DNA of 11,496 nt from Alphaproteobacteria bacterium. Its GTDB lineage: Bacteria; Pseudomonadota; Alphaproteobacteria; M2410. The position numbers were made by a program, and so were the translations under genes. The notes under the pieces were generated by a model, which was not told the DNA's origin, did not search any database, and saw only the letters and a program-made list of their open reading frames with translations. The stretch lies in the NCBI GenBank assembly GCA_021774955.1, contig JAJFIN010000105.1, positions 1 through 11,496 of the forward strand, written 5' to 3'. Below, in pieces: positions 5,799-11,496 of this stretch (within the stretch, counting starts at the first letter, position 1; each line of letters begins with the position of its first letter).

Positions 5799-5919
5799 AG
5801 GTGGTGCTCGAAAGTTATAAGCGCTCACGCTAGTGCGCTGACGCGCACAGCTCCGCGGGGGCGGCGCATAAGCGCCGGGCTGCGGTCGCAGCCGTTCCCC
5901 CACTGCCACAAATACAAGC

Positions 5920-5956
5920 GTCATCCTGACGGTGATCGCCAAATCACGTCTCGAAA
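5920..5956 (-). repeat. Dispersed intergenic repeat, minus orientation
   Basis: Starts GTCATCCTGACGGTGATCG and ends CACGTCTCGAA. It is about six mismatches from 1660-1697 in the same orientation, and more distantly related in reverse complement to the 5382/7573 pair. It lies in the gap between the small membrane protein and the decarboxylase. The rest of that gap holds GC-rich small palindromes such as GGCGCATAAGCGCC and CTGCGGTCGCAG. Confidence 0.6.
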
Positions 5957-5961
5957 GCCTG

Positions 5962-5980
5962 CCCCGGACTTGATCCGGGG
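5962..5980 (-). terminator. Hairpin just past the decarboxylase stop codon
   Basis: CCCCGGA and TCCGGGG form a perfect 7-bp stem with loop CTTGA, eight bases beyond the end of the minus-strand decarboxylase. No T-run follows on that strand, so it may act as an RNA-stabilising or Rho-linked end, or be part of a dispersed hairpin repeat like its neighbour, rather than a classic terminator. Confidence 0.4.
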
Positions 5981-5988
5981 GATTGGCC

Positions 5989-7464
5989 TCACACGTCGGT
6001 CAACGCATCGCCGTGGGCGACGATCCGGGTCACATATTCATCCAGGTCAGCTTCGCTCGTGCGGTGATTTGAAATACTCGTGCGGATCGAGAAGGCATTG
6101 CCGAGCTCAATCGATGACGGGATGGCAAAACCAGTTTCGTGCAAGTGTCGGAAGATCGTGTGGTTGACTTGGTTGAGTTCATCGCTGGACAGCGTGTTGT
6201 TGCGATAACGGAAGTTGACGATGTGAAGCGCGGTGGGTGCGAGCAGCTCGAGCCGGTCGTGGGCTTCGACCTTGCCAGTGAGGTATTGCGCCAGCTCGAG
6301 GGTTTGATCGATGGTCTGGCCAAAGGCATCGGCGCCATCGCTGGTTAGTGAAAACCAAAAGCGTAAGGCGCGGAAGCCACGTGACAATTGCACCGACAGA
6401 TCCGACAAGCTCTCGCCGGAATCAGACAGCGTGCCTTCAATTTGCGTGAGATAACCGGCATGGGCGCGCAGGGCTTCGCGGTGTGCGTCGCCATTGCGCA
6501 CAAGCACGCAGCCGATGTCGTAGCTTTGATACATCCATTTGTGCATGTCGAAGGCCAAGGAATCGCCAAAGCGGATGCCGTCACGAATTCTGGCTGCCAG
6601 GTGCTTTTTGGATTGCGACAACACCGCCCAAGCCCCGAAAGCGCCATCGACGTGGAGCCAAATGTTATAGGCCCCGCACAATCTGGCAATCGCCTCAAGG
6701 TCATCGCTGGCGCCGGTATTGACCGTGCCGAGCGTACCGATAACAACCATCGGGTTAAAGCCAGCGTCCCTGTCATCGAAGATTGCGCGTTCAAGAGCAT
6801 CGACGCACATGGCGTAATTTTCATCGGACGGGATGACGCGGATGGCGTCGCGGCCAAAGCCTAAGATTTCAATCGCCTTAAGCGAGGAATGATGGGTCTG
6901 GTCTGAAATGTAGAACCTGGGCGGTAGATCCGTGGACTGAATGCCATGTTGTTTGGTGTCTGGCCCGAGCATGGCATAGCGCGCAGCCACAAGCGCCAGC
7001 AGGGTGCTTTCTGAGGCGCCGGTGGTTAAGACGGCACTGGCCTTTTCATCGTAACCGAAGAGGGTTTTGATCCAATCCAAAACCTGCATCTCGGTGAGCA
7101 AGCTTGAATCGTCAAAGATCGTCGGCACACCATTGGTGAAGGCGGCAAGCCATTCACCGACCATCGACGACGGTGCATTGCTGCCGACGACCCAACCCCA
7201 AAAGCGCGGGTGAATATTGCCGACAAGATGAGGAAGAATGTCGCGGCGAAAGCGATGGTACGTCGCTTCAAGCCCGATGCCCTCTTTCGGCAAGGGCACG
7301 CTGAAATTTTCGCGCACGGCGTCGGTTGGTTTTTGCCAGACCGGCAAGGATCGCTGATCTTGCAGATGGTCGGTCACATCATCGACGATCATGTGTAGGA
7401 CATGACGAAAGGCGTCCCAGTCTTGCGGGTCAAGATAGTTGGGGGGATTTTTAGTTTGGGTCAT
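5989..7464 (-). CDS. Group II pyridoxal-phosphate-dependent decarboxylase
   Basis: A 491-residue protein of normal length for the aromatic-amino-acid/glutamate/diaminobutyrate decarboxylase family. PLP-site residues are visible: TTGASEST at 147-154 (phosphate contact), SDQTHHSSLKA with the ring-stacking His at 191/192, H271-V-D273-G-A-F-G with the Asp that pairs with the pyridine nitrogen, and D-M-H-K309-W with the Lys that forms the Schiff base. It should remove CO2 from an amino acid, or carry out a related aldehyde-forming reaction, in the cytosol. The N-terminal NIHPRFWGWV segment is typical of the branch often annotated as aspartate aminotransferase-like or tyrosine/tryptophan decarboxylase-like. 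The substrate cannot be set. The ATG at 7464 has no strong Shine-Dalgarno. The promoter and two palindromic operators lie immediately upstream, so the gene is probably repressed until an inducer appears. Confidence 0.93.
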   Translation of the reverse strand: MTQTKNPPNYLDPQDWDAFRHVLHMIVDDVTDHLQDQRSLPVWQKPTDAVRENFSVPLPKEGIGLEATYHRFRRDILPHLVGNIHPRFWGWVVGSNAPSSMVGEWLAAFTNGVPTIFDDSSLLTEMQVLDWIKTLFGYDEKASAVLTTGASESTLLALVAARYAMLGPDTKQHGIQSTDLPPRFYISDQTHHSSLKAIEILGFGRDAIRVIPSDENYAMCVDALERAIFDDRDAGFNPMVVIGTLGTVNTGASDDLEAIARLCGAYNIWLHVDGAFGAWAVLSQSKKHLAARIRDGIRFGDSLAFDMHKWMYQSYDIGCVLVRNGDAHREALRAHAGYLTQIEGTLSDSGESLSDLSVQLSRGFRALRFWFSLTSDGADAFGQTIDQTLELAQYLTGKVEAHDRLELLAPTALHIVNFRYRNNTLSSDELNQVNHTIFRHLHETGFAIPSSIELGNAFSIRTSISNHRTSEADLDEYVTRIVAHGDALTDV

Positions 7465-7485
7465 GGCGCTAGATTATCATTATTT

Positions 7486-7530
7486 GTTGCGTATCGCAAC
7501 TAATATAACACTTTATATTGCATTTTGCAA
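7486..7530. promoter_or_regulatory. Twin TTGC-N5-GCAA operators upstream of the decarboxylase
   Basis: Two perfect palindromes share the TTGC-N5-GCAA plan: GTTGCGTATCGCAAC (7486-7500) and TTGCATTTTGCAA (7518-7530). Their TTGC starts are 31 bases apart, about three helical turns, so two dimers would sit on the same DNA face. One covers the -35 and the other the predicted start site. A MarR-, TetR- or LysR-type dimer could bind such sites; no regulator gene is adjacent in the window. Confidence 0.7.
7502..7530 (-). promoter_or_regulatory. Sigma-70-type promoter of the decarboxylase
   Basis: On the minus strand TTGCAA (7530-7525) and TATATT (7507-7502, five of six matches) are separated by 17 bases. 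The start site would be near 7495, leaving a leader of about 30 bases. The -10 lies in a further palindrome, AATATAA-CACT-TTATATT (7502-7519). Confidence 0.65.
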
Positions 7531-7572
7531 GTGATTATTTGGGGTGGAAAGGTGGGGGTTTTGGGGTGTGCG

Positions 7573-7637
7573 CGACCCTTCGAGACACTCGCGTTCGCTC
7601 GTTCCTCAGGGTAACGGGTGCTTTTAAATGCGGCGTC
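7573..7637 (+). repeat. Dispersed repeat, second of the identical 46-base pair
   Basis: Bases 7573-7618 match 5382-5427 without mismatch, then TTTAAATGCGGCGTC continues the similarity with one change. The copy occupies most of the gap between the decarboxylase promoter and the end of the oxygenase gene. Direct orientation with the 5382 copy, 2,191 bases away, would allow deletion of the decarboxylase by recombination. Confidence 0.85.
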
Positions 7638-7663
7638 ATCCGGAAGAGGTGGAGCGCGCGCCC

Positions 7664-8566
7664 CTACTCGCCGGCAATGCCGACCAAGTCCTCGAGCAGC
7701 TCCTCAGAGCCAAACTGGCTTTCGACATCGACTTTGCCGAGGGCAAATTCGGGTGGCACGACTTCGGGGCCTTTGCCCGGTGGCAAGGGTGGTGAGTAAT
7801 AACCGAGCGCATAGGAGCCCATGGCGTAACCGATCAGGGCTTGCAGTTTGGGGTCGAGGGTTTTGGCGATCTGTGGTGGGCAGGCCAGGTACTGGTTTTC
7901 CTCTTGGCGTAACCAACCGAGCGTGTAGGTGATGTTGATGCCGATGCGGTCAGCATCGGAAACATTAGCGCCACCGCCATGAAAGACCGAGCCGGTGTAG
8001 AGCAAGACCGAACCGGCTGACATTTCCGCATAGGTGATCTCATCGTCTGTTGGCAGACGATCGTCGGGCCAAGTGGCCGAGCCAGGCACTACTTGAGTGG
8101 CGCCATTTTCTTTGGTGAAGTCGGTCATCGCCCAGATCGTGTTGAGCTGTGGTTCAACGCCTTTCAAGTATTTGCCCCAAGCCCAACGGTCACGGTGAAT
8201 GGCTTGCTTGGCTTGGCCCGGCATGATGCGGATTACCTGGCCCAGATGCAGTTGATAGCGCGCACAATTGGGTTTTAAGAAATTGTCACAGCCGGCAAGG
8301 ATGGTGTCGTTCATCACGAGATCCCGGCAGGCTGGCGAACGCGCGACCAAGGCGCCGGTGCGGGTGGTATGATCGCCGGTAAACTCATCGCGGCCCGGCG
8401 CCGTTGCCTCGATATAGGGCATCAGTTCTTTCCTAACTTGGGCCAGCGCGTCTGGCGACACCATGTCTTTCAAGATCAGCGCACCATCGCGCTCTATCAC
8501 GGGCATGATATCATCGATCTTGGTGTCAGCTGCCAAGGTCGTTATTGGTGTTTTTATTTGTGGCAT
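7664..8566 (-). CDS. Phytanoyl-CoA dioxygenase (PhyH)-family Fe(II)/2-oxoglutarate oxygenase
   Basis: A 300-residue protein. The iron-binding facial triad is visible as H124-R-D126 in AIHRDRWAWG and His196 in VFHGGGANVSD. Arg207 (DRIGINITY) fits the 2-oxoglutarate carboxylate contact. The N-terminal DIMPVIERDGALILKDMVSPDAL is the usual start of PhyH enzymes, and the length is normal. Such enzymes hydroxylate small molecules with O2 and 2-oxoglutarate in the cytosol; members act on lipids, amino acids, ectoine or secondary metabolites, and this substrate is not evident. The ATG at 8566 is chosen because GGGAGGA lies seven bases upstream; a TTG at 8581 in the same frame would place that site inside the gene. 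A divergent LysE-type exporter starts 101 bases away, suggesting a linked function. Confidence 0.9.
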   Translation of the reverse strand: MPQIKTPITTLAADTKIDDIMPVIERDGALILKDMVSPDALAQVRKELMPYIEATAPGRDEFTGDHTTRTGALVARSPACRDLVMNDTILAGCDNFLKPNCARYQLHLGQVIRIMPGQAKQAIHRDRWAWGKYLKGVEPQLNTIWAMTDFTKENGATQVVPGSATWPDDRLPTDDEITYAEMSAGSVLLYTGSVFHGGGANVSDADRIGINITYTLGWLRQEENQYLACPPQIAKTLDPKLQALIGYAMGSYALGYYSPPLPPGKGPEVVPPEFALGKVDVESQFGSEELLEDLVGIAGE

Positions 8567-8589
8567 TTGGTGTCCTCCCAAGACCCTAG

Positions 8590-8598
8590 GCTATATCA
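8590..8598 (-). promoter_or_regulatory. Candidate extended -10 promoter of the oxygenase gene
   Basis: On the minus strand TGATATAGC fits an extended -10 (TG-n-TATAGC), about 20 bases before the oxygenase start codon. Only a poor -35 (TTGTGC, 15-base spacing) lies upstream, so the call is weak. Confidence 0.3.
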
Positions 8599-8667
8599 GA
8601 TGTTTGGTGCGCACAATCACTCCCCATCGGCATTGCTGCGGCCTTAAATCCCGCTCACAATGGGGTC

Positions 8668-9318
8668 ATGGAACTTTCAACTTGGATGCTTTTTGTCGTT
8701 GCTGAACTCTTAATCTGCCTGAGCCCTGGGCCGGCGGTGATCTACGTCACCTCGCAAGGTCTCTCGCAAGGTGGGGCCGCTGGTTTGCGACCGTCGATCA
8801 TGGCCAACCTGGGTATCATCACTGGCAGCTCTTTGTGTTTCTTGGCTTCGGCTCTCGGTCTGGGCGCCATGATCTTGGCATCACATCAATTGTTCCAGAT
8901 CATCAAGTGGGTGGGTGTTCTTTATCTCATGTGGATGGGCGTGCGTATGTTCCTCAGCACCAAAAACGCGATCAGCACACAGCTGCCAGACAAAGGTCTT
9001 GATCGGGTGTTGGCGCGCCGGATCTATACCGGTGGCGTGGTGGTGCAATTGGCTAACCCGAAAAATATGGTGTTCTTCCTGGCCATCTTACCCCCGTTCA
9101 TCGACCCGGCCGGTAATATCGCGTTTCAAATATTGATCTTGGGACTGACCAGTCACGTCATTGAGTTTTTGGTTTTGCTGTTCTACGGCGCCTTAGCCAG
9201 TGGCGCGGCGCGGCGTGTTCGCTCAACCAAACTTGCCTTGTGGGTCAATAAAGTGGCCGGATCGCTGCTCATCACCATAGGCATCGGCTTGGCCTTTGTC
9301 CGACGGGCGGAAACTTGA
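8668..9318 (+). CDS. LysE/RhtB-family amino acid exporter
   Basis: A 216-residue polytopic inner-membrane protein of standard length. The family signature is at the N-terminus: LLICLSPGPAVIYVTSQGLSQG (SPGP-A motif in helix 1), followed by a second hydrophobic segment, GIITGSSLCFLASALGLGAMIL. IIKWVGVLYLMWMGVRMF is the third helix, and NPKNMVFFLAILPPFID carries the conserved NPK motif. Two more hydrophobic helices close the protein. The family uses the proton gradient to export amino acids such as homoserine, threonine, lysine or related compounds. The start ATG at 8668 has a weak GGGG upstream. It is divergent from the PhyH-family oxygenase and may export a product or inhibitor of that enzyme or of the nearby decarboxylase; this link is inferred from position only. 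Confidence 0.93.
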   Translation: MELSTWMLFVVAELLICLSPGPAVIYVTSQGLSQGGAAGLRPSIMANLGIITGSSLCFLASALGLGAMILASHQLFQIIKWVGVLYLMWMGVRMFLSTKNAISTQLPDKGLDRVLARRIYTGGVVVQLANPKNMVFFLAILPPFIDPAGNIAFQILILGLTSHVIEFLVLLFYGALASGAARRVRSTKLALWVNKVAGSLLITIGIGLAFVRRAET

Positions 9319-9570
9319 GCCTTGTTAAGTTGAGCGCCGGCAGTTTTTAGATTGTCCCCTATTGTGCTGTTTTTGCCACGGTAAAACCGCAGAACTCTGC
9401 CATTGGGGATAACTTTCTCCCATGCAAGGCAACGGCGCCTCACTTTTAAGCCCGAGCTTATTATGGTAAATAAACAGGCAAGCACAGAGCCTCAGCGCTC
9501 TGTCAGTATTGCGTATCCAGTAAAATTCTAGCGTGTTTCCAGTACATTGTTGCGTTTATCGCGTTTTGTA
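9319..9570. other. Gap between the exporter and the next small ORF
   Basis: No gene is supported. It contains a perfect inverted repeat ACAGAGC-CTCAGC-GCTCTGT (9484-9503) and an imperfect one at about 9399-9432 with TGCC/GGCA and GGGA/TCCC arms. A T-run after GCCGGCAG at 9346 is too weakly structured to call a terminator. TTGCGTATC/ATGCGTATC occurs twice (about 9509 and 9571). Confidence 0.4.
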
Positions 9571-9810
9571 ATGCGTATCGAATCTCTGCTGTACACGGTC
9601 TTGGCAGAGCAATGCGGGCGGGCATTGGACCGTAATTGGGGATGGGGACGTGCTGAATTTCGGCAGATTTTAGACCTTAGTCGCTCGGTGAGCTTTGCAC
9701 TCAGGCGTGCAAAGAACCGGGGGGTGAAGTTGCGCGCGACCAAACCGTTGCAGCGCGATGAGGCACCGGGCGACGCGATAGGCGACTTAGTAACAGCGTA
9801 CTGCCAATAG
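9571..9810 (+). CDS. Small hypothetical ORF, doubtful
   Basis: A 79-codon frame from the ATG at 9571; an in-frame TTG at 9547 would add eight residues. Neither has a clear ribosome binding site. The protein is basic overall with an amphipathic stretch (ESLLYTVLAEQCGRAL, then FRQILDLSRSVSFALRRAKN) and shows no signal peptide or known motif. A minus-strand frame of similar length (9528-9818) overlaps it, but it has a less natural, Arg/Ser-rich composition. It precedes the PEP-CTERM gene by 110 bases on the same strand. It could be a degraded regulator or non-coding; I do not recognise it. Confidence 0.33.
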   Translation: MRIESLLYTVLAEQCGRALDRNWGWGRAEFRQILDLSRSVSFALRRAKNRGVKLRATKPLQRDEAPGDAIGDLVTAYCQ

Positions 9811-9859
9811 AAATTCAACAGGTTCCCATCCCGAATGCCTTGGCCATAGGTTGGCCCTG

Positions 9860-9882
9860 CTGTGCAGTCCTAGTTTGCACAG
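9860..9882. promoter_or_regulatory. Inverted repeat upstream of the PEP-CTERM gene
   Basis: CTGTGCA (9860-9866) and TGCACAG (9876-9882) are perfect inverted repeats with a 9-base spacer, about 40 bases before the start codon. The position suits an operator or a leader hairpin. No matching regulator is seen nearby. Confidence 0.45.
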
Positions 9883-9920
9883 TGTACGAACAAAATAGAA
9901 CGACACAGGGGGACCGTGTC

Positions 9921-11126
9921 ATGGACGTTAAGTGGAGCCGGTGTTTAAAAGTAGTTGCGTCTGCGTCAGTGATATTTCTAGCGTTCACAATAAGCGCGCA
10001 AGCAGCTTTCCTTGAAAACTTCCGTGAATTGCGCGGCGCATCCACCAATTCGTCAAACGGCCAATCGACGGGCACCCAACAATTAGAATTTGTCTATAAT
10101 AGCACGCTGGGCAATGTCTCAGCCGGTAACCGGCTCGGCGGCAATCGCGGCGGGGCCTATAGCGTCAATTATTTCGGCCAGGTCTCAGGCGGGCCTTTGT
10201 CAAGCGGCAGCTCGTCAAATTCGGTGCTGTTTAACTCGAGTGTTCTGCCCAATCTCGGCAGCGGTAGAAATCGCAATTCAGGCGGGAGCTTCGGCTTCGG
10301 TTCCTTTGGTTCATTTGGCGGCGGTTCGTTCAACTCGTTTGCCAATAGCTCCTCGGGCGGCAGCACAACACCGGGCGCCAGCACTTCAGGTTTTGGCAGT
10401 TTCTCATTTTCAGGCTTCGGCGGCGGACTAAGTCGATCTAACACGACGTCCAATCCAACCGGCGCCAGCGGCCCATCGTTTAACTTCGGATCGTTTTCGC
10501 TCAGCGCCGGTCGCAATCAGCCCTCAGGGTTTTCCAGCTCTGGACGCACATCTGGTTTTGCCCGATCAAGTTTTATAGGCATTGGTTCGTTCGGTCTGTT
10601 TGGCGCGTCCGGCACCTTTAGCAATCTGGCTTCGATTGTCGGCGATACTTCCGGCAATAGCACACCGGCGGTTAGTGCCGCGTCAACTTCGAGCGCCACT
10701 TCGGTCGCCACGGGGGGCAGTTCAAGTTCAACACCGACGACAACGCAACCGACAAAGGCTGACGACAGTACCAATAGTGGGGCGTCGACATCGACAAGCG
10801 CAACGCCACCACCGCCTGCATCTACCAAACCACCAGCCACCTCGGCTCCGTCGACAGCTTCACCACCACCTGCACCGCCAGCACCGCCGGTCGTTGTGCA
10901 AGCGAAGTCTACAACGCCGCCACCTCCCCCACCCGCGCCTACGAGCTTCACCGTTGCGTCGGCGCAAACCACCACTCAAACAACAAATACATTCAATGCA
11001 CAGAGCCCAGACGCCAACAATGTACCGGAACCCTCCATGCTCATCCTGTTCGCGCTGAGCATATTGGGCTTGGGTCTGGCAAAAGGTTGGGGCTTCAGAC
11101 GCGTCCTTGAGAACTTACTAATTTAA
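9921..11126 (+). CDS. Secreted low-complexity PEP-CTERM protein
   Basis: A 401-residue exported protein. The ATG at 9921 is chosen for AGGGGGA about eight bases upstream and because it starts a clean signal peptide: KWSRCLK, a hydrophobic core VVASASVIFLAF, and a likely cleavage after AQA at residue 28. Residues about 40-255 are Gly/Ser/Asn/Phe-rich with recurring GSFG, GFGSF and SFGG units. Residues about 265-365 are Ser/Thr/Ala- then Pro-rich (SATPPPPAS, STASPPPAPPAPP), like a wall or matrix linker. The C-terminus has V-P-E-P-S at 368-372, a hydrophobic helix (LILFALSILGLGLA) and basic KGWGFRR, which is the PEP-CTERM sorting signal processed by exosortase in exopolysaccharide-making bacteria. 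Seven residues (VLENLLI) follow the basic cluster, which is longer than usual. It is probably a matrix or biofilm surface protein. No exosortase gene is in the window. Confidence 0.88.
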   Translation: MDVKWSRCLKVVASASVIFLAFTISAQAAFLENFRELRGASTNSSNGQSTGTQQLEFVYNSTLGNVSAGNRLGGNRGGAYSVNYFGQVSGGPLSSGSSSNSVLFNSSVLPNLGSGRNRNSGGSFGFGSFGSFGGGSFNSFANSSSGGSTTPGASTSGFGSFSFSGFGGGLSRSNTTSNPTGASGPSFNFGSFSLSAGRNQPSGFSSSGRTSGFARSSFIGIGSFGLFGASGTFSNLASIVGDTSGNSTPAVSAASTSSATSVATGGSSSSTPTTTQPTKADDSTNSGASTSTSATPPPPASTKPPATSAPSTASPPPAPPAPPVVVQAKSTTPPPPPPAPTSFTVASAQTTTQTTNTFNAQSPDANNVPEPSMLILFALSILGLGLAKGWGFRRVLENLLI

Positions 11127-11132
11127 ACCACA

Positions 11133-11181
11133 CCACACCAAAAGCGGCGTTCCTCTGAAAAGGAGCGCCGTCTTGGTGTGG
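11133..11181 (+). terminator. Long hairpin terminator after the PEP-CTERM gene
   Basis: CCACACCAA (11133-11141) pairs with TTGGTGTGG (11173-11181). Inside it, a second arm GCGGCGTTCCT pairs imperfectly with AGGAGCGCCG around loop CTGAAA. The hairpin begins seven bases after the stop codon. No strong T-run follows, so ending may need Rho or the structure may protect the mRNA 3' end. Confidence 0.65.
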
Positions 11182-11403
11182 GGGTGTTCCGTATCGGGAT
11201 GGTATAGTTTAGTTTTCTAAGTGAACGAGCTGTCTTCACTCAACGATTGCACCTTTCCGTGCCTCCAGCTCCAGGATGTATCCGGTAGAACAATGTTAAA
11301 GATTGTTAGGTACATTTTGCGTGCAAACCATTGCGTAACAACCATGCCAAACCGCTGAGTAAAAAGGGCATGGATTGTATTTGGTGTTCGGGAATGTGCG
11401 TCT
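11182..11403. other. Gap before the last gene
   Basis: No gene is supported; a 66-codon minus-strand frame has no ribosome binding site or motif. A small palindrome TTTGC-GT-GCAAA lies at 11316-11327. It recalls, with a shorter spacer, the TTGC/GCAA sites upstream of the decarboxylase. Confidence 0.35.
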
Positions 11404-11496
11404 GTGCTTGAGAACATAAAAATCTCTACACTGAGTGTGCTTATTGGTGCGGTGCTGCTGATTGCCGGTGGCGCCCTGGTATCTGTGGCGCTTCAG
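11404..11496 (+). CDS. N-terminus of a membrane-anchored protein, truncated by window edge
   Basis: A frame starting at GTG 11404 stays open to the window end (31 codons). A GGGAA about nine bases upstream could serve as ribosome binding site. After a short basic start (LENIKIS), residues 8-31 are one hydrophobic helix (TLSVLIGAVLLIAGGALVSV). This form of signal anchor is typical of methyl-accepting chemotaxis proteins and membrane sensor kinases, but too little is visible to choose. No in-frame ATG is available; an earlier start is limited by a TGA at 11356. Confidence 0.5.
   Translation, partial: MLENIKISTLSVLIGAVLLIAGGALVSVALQ

Noticed and set aside
5453..5833. 126-aa plus-strand frame overlapping the small membrane protein gene
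   Set aside because: It has no ribosome binding site and an Arg/Ala/Cys-rich shadow composition; the overlapping 93-aa frame has a good site and a clear membrane segment.
1660..5956. Repeats at the cassette borders as attL/attR
   Set aside because: The repeats belong to a family with other copies outside the cassette, no integrase or tRNA is present, and the two copies differ at several positions.
9842..9857. Sigma-54-like TGGCC...TTGGC upstream of the PEP-CTERM gene
   Set aside because: Spacing of GG to GC is correct, but the -24 and -12 elements match the consensus only partly; a second candidate starting at 9852 has spacing one base short.
10169..10975. Two long minus-strand frames antisense to the PEP-CTERM gene
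   Set aside because: The low-complexity Gly/Ser/Pro codons on the plus strand leave the antisense open by chance; the plus frame has a signal peptide, sorting motif and ribosome binding site.
1..11496. CRISPR arrays, tRNA, rRNA, transposase genes
   Set aside because: No regularly spaced direct repeats, tRNA-like cloverleaf, rRNA segment or transposase motif was seen on either strand.

Overview
The window looks like an accessory stretch of an alphaproteobacterial chromosome. The lineage is inferred from a LuxR/LuxI pair, a DUF1376-type replication gene next to a CtrA/OmpR-like winged-helix gene, a PEP-CTERM protein and hairpin-forming dispersed intergenic repeats. A Rhodospirillales-like host would fit, but no rRNA, tRNA or core marker is present to prove it.

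Left end (1-1580, + strand): an acyl-homoserine-lactone quorum-sensing locus. A 5'-truncated luxR-type regulator is followed by a luxI-type synthase, whose Shine-Dalgarno sequence lies in one arm of a 19-bp palindrome. A 73-aa ORF of unknown function then overlaps the synthase stop codon by ATGA, and a probable terminator closes the unit.

Middle left (1600-5800): a phage-derived replication and regulation cassette without visible integrase, capsid or lysis genes. Reading leftward on the minus strand, a strong sigma-70-type promoter (4399-4427) sits among five copies of an ATGCGGT heptamer. It is followed by a 55-aa membrane protein, a DUF1376 replication protein, a receiver-less OmpR-type winged-helix protein and a C-terminal-helix DNA-binding-type protein; the last three genes are nearly contiguous. 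Reading rightward from the same control region is an AT-rich 243-aa ORF with a plausible, very divergent GIY-YIG fold. A small single-pass membrane protein follows at 5517-5798. Related dispersed repeats in the same orientation (1660-1702 and 5920-5956) bracket the cassette.

Middle right (5989-9318): a metabolic block. On the minus strand are a group II PLP-dependent decarboxylase, with a promoter covered by two TTGC-N5-GCAA palindromes 31 bp apart, and a phytanoyl-CoA-dioxygenase-like Fe(II)/2-oxoglutarate oxygenase. A LysE/RhtB-family exporter is divergent from the oxygenase. They could act on an amino acid or amine and export it, but the substrate cannot be read from sequence.

Right end (9319-11496, + strand): a doubtful small ORF, then a 401-aa secreted, low-complexity Gly/Ser/Phe- then Ser/Thr/Pro-rich protein ending in a PEP-CTERM sorting signal, with a long terminator hairpin. 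The first 31 codons of a membrane-anchored protein run off the edge.

Two 46-nt perfectly identical repeats (5382-5427, 7573-7618) and three diverged relatives are scattered between genes. No gap between genes exceeds 300 bases.
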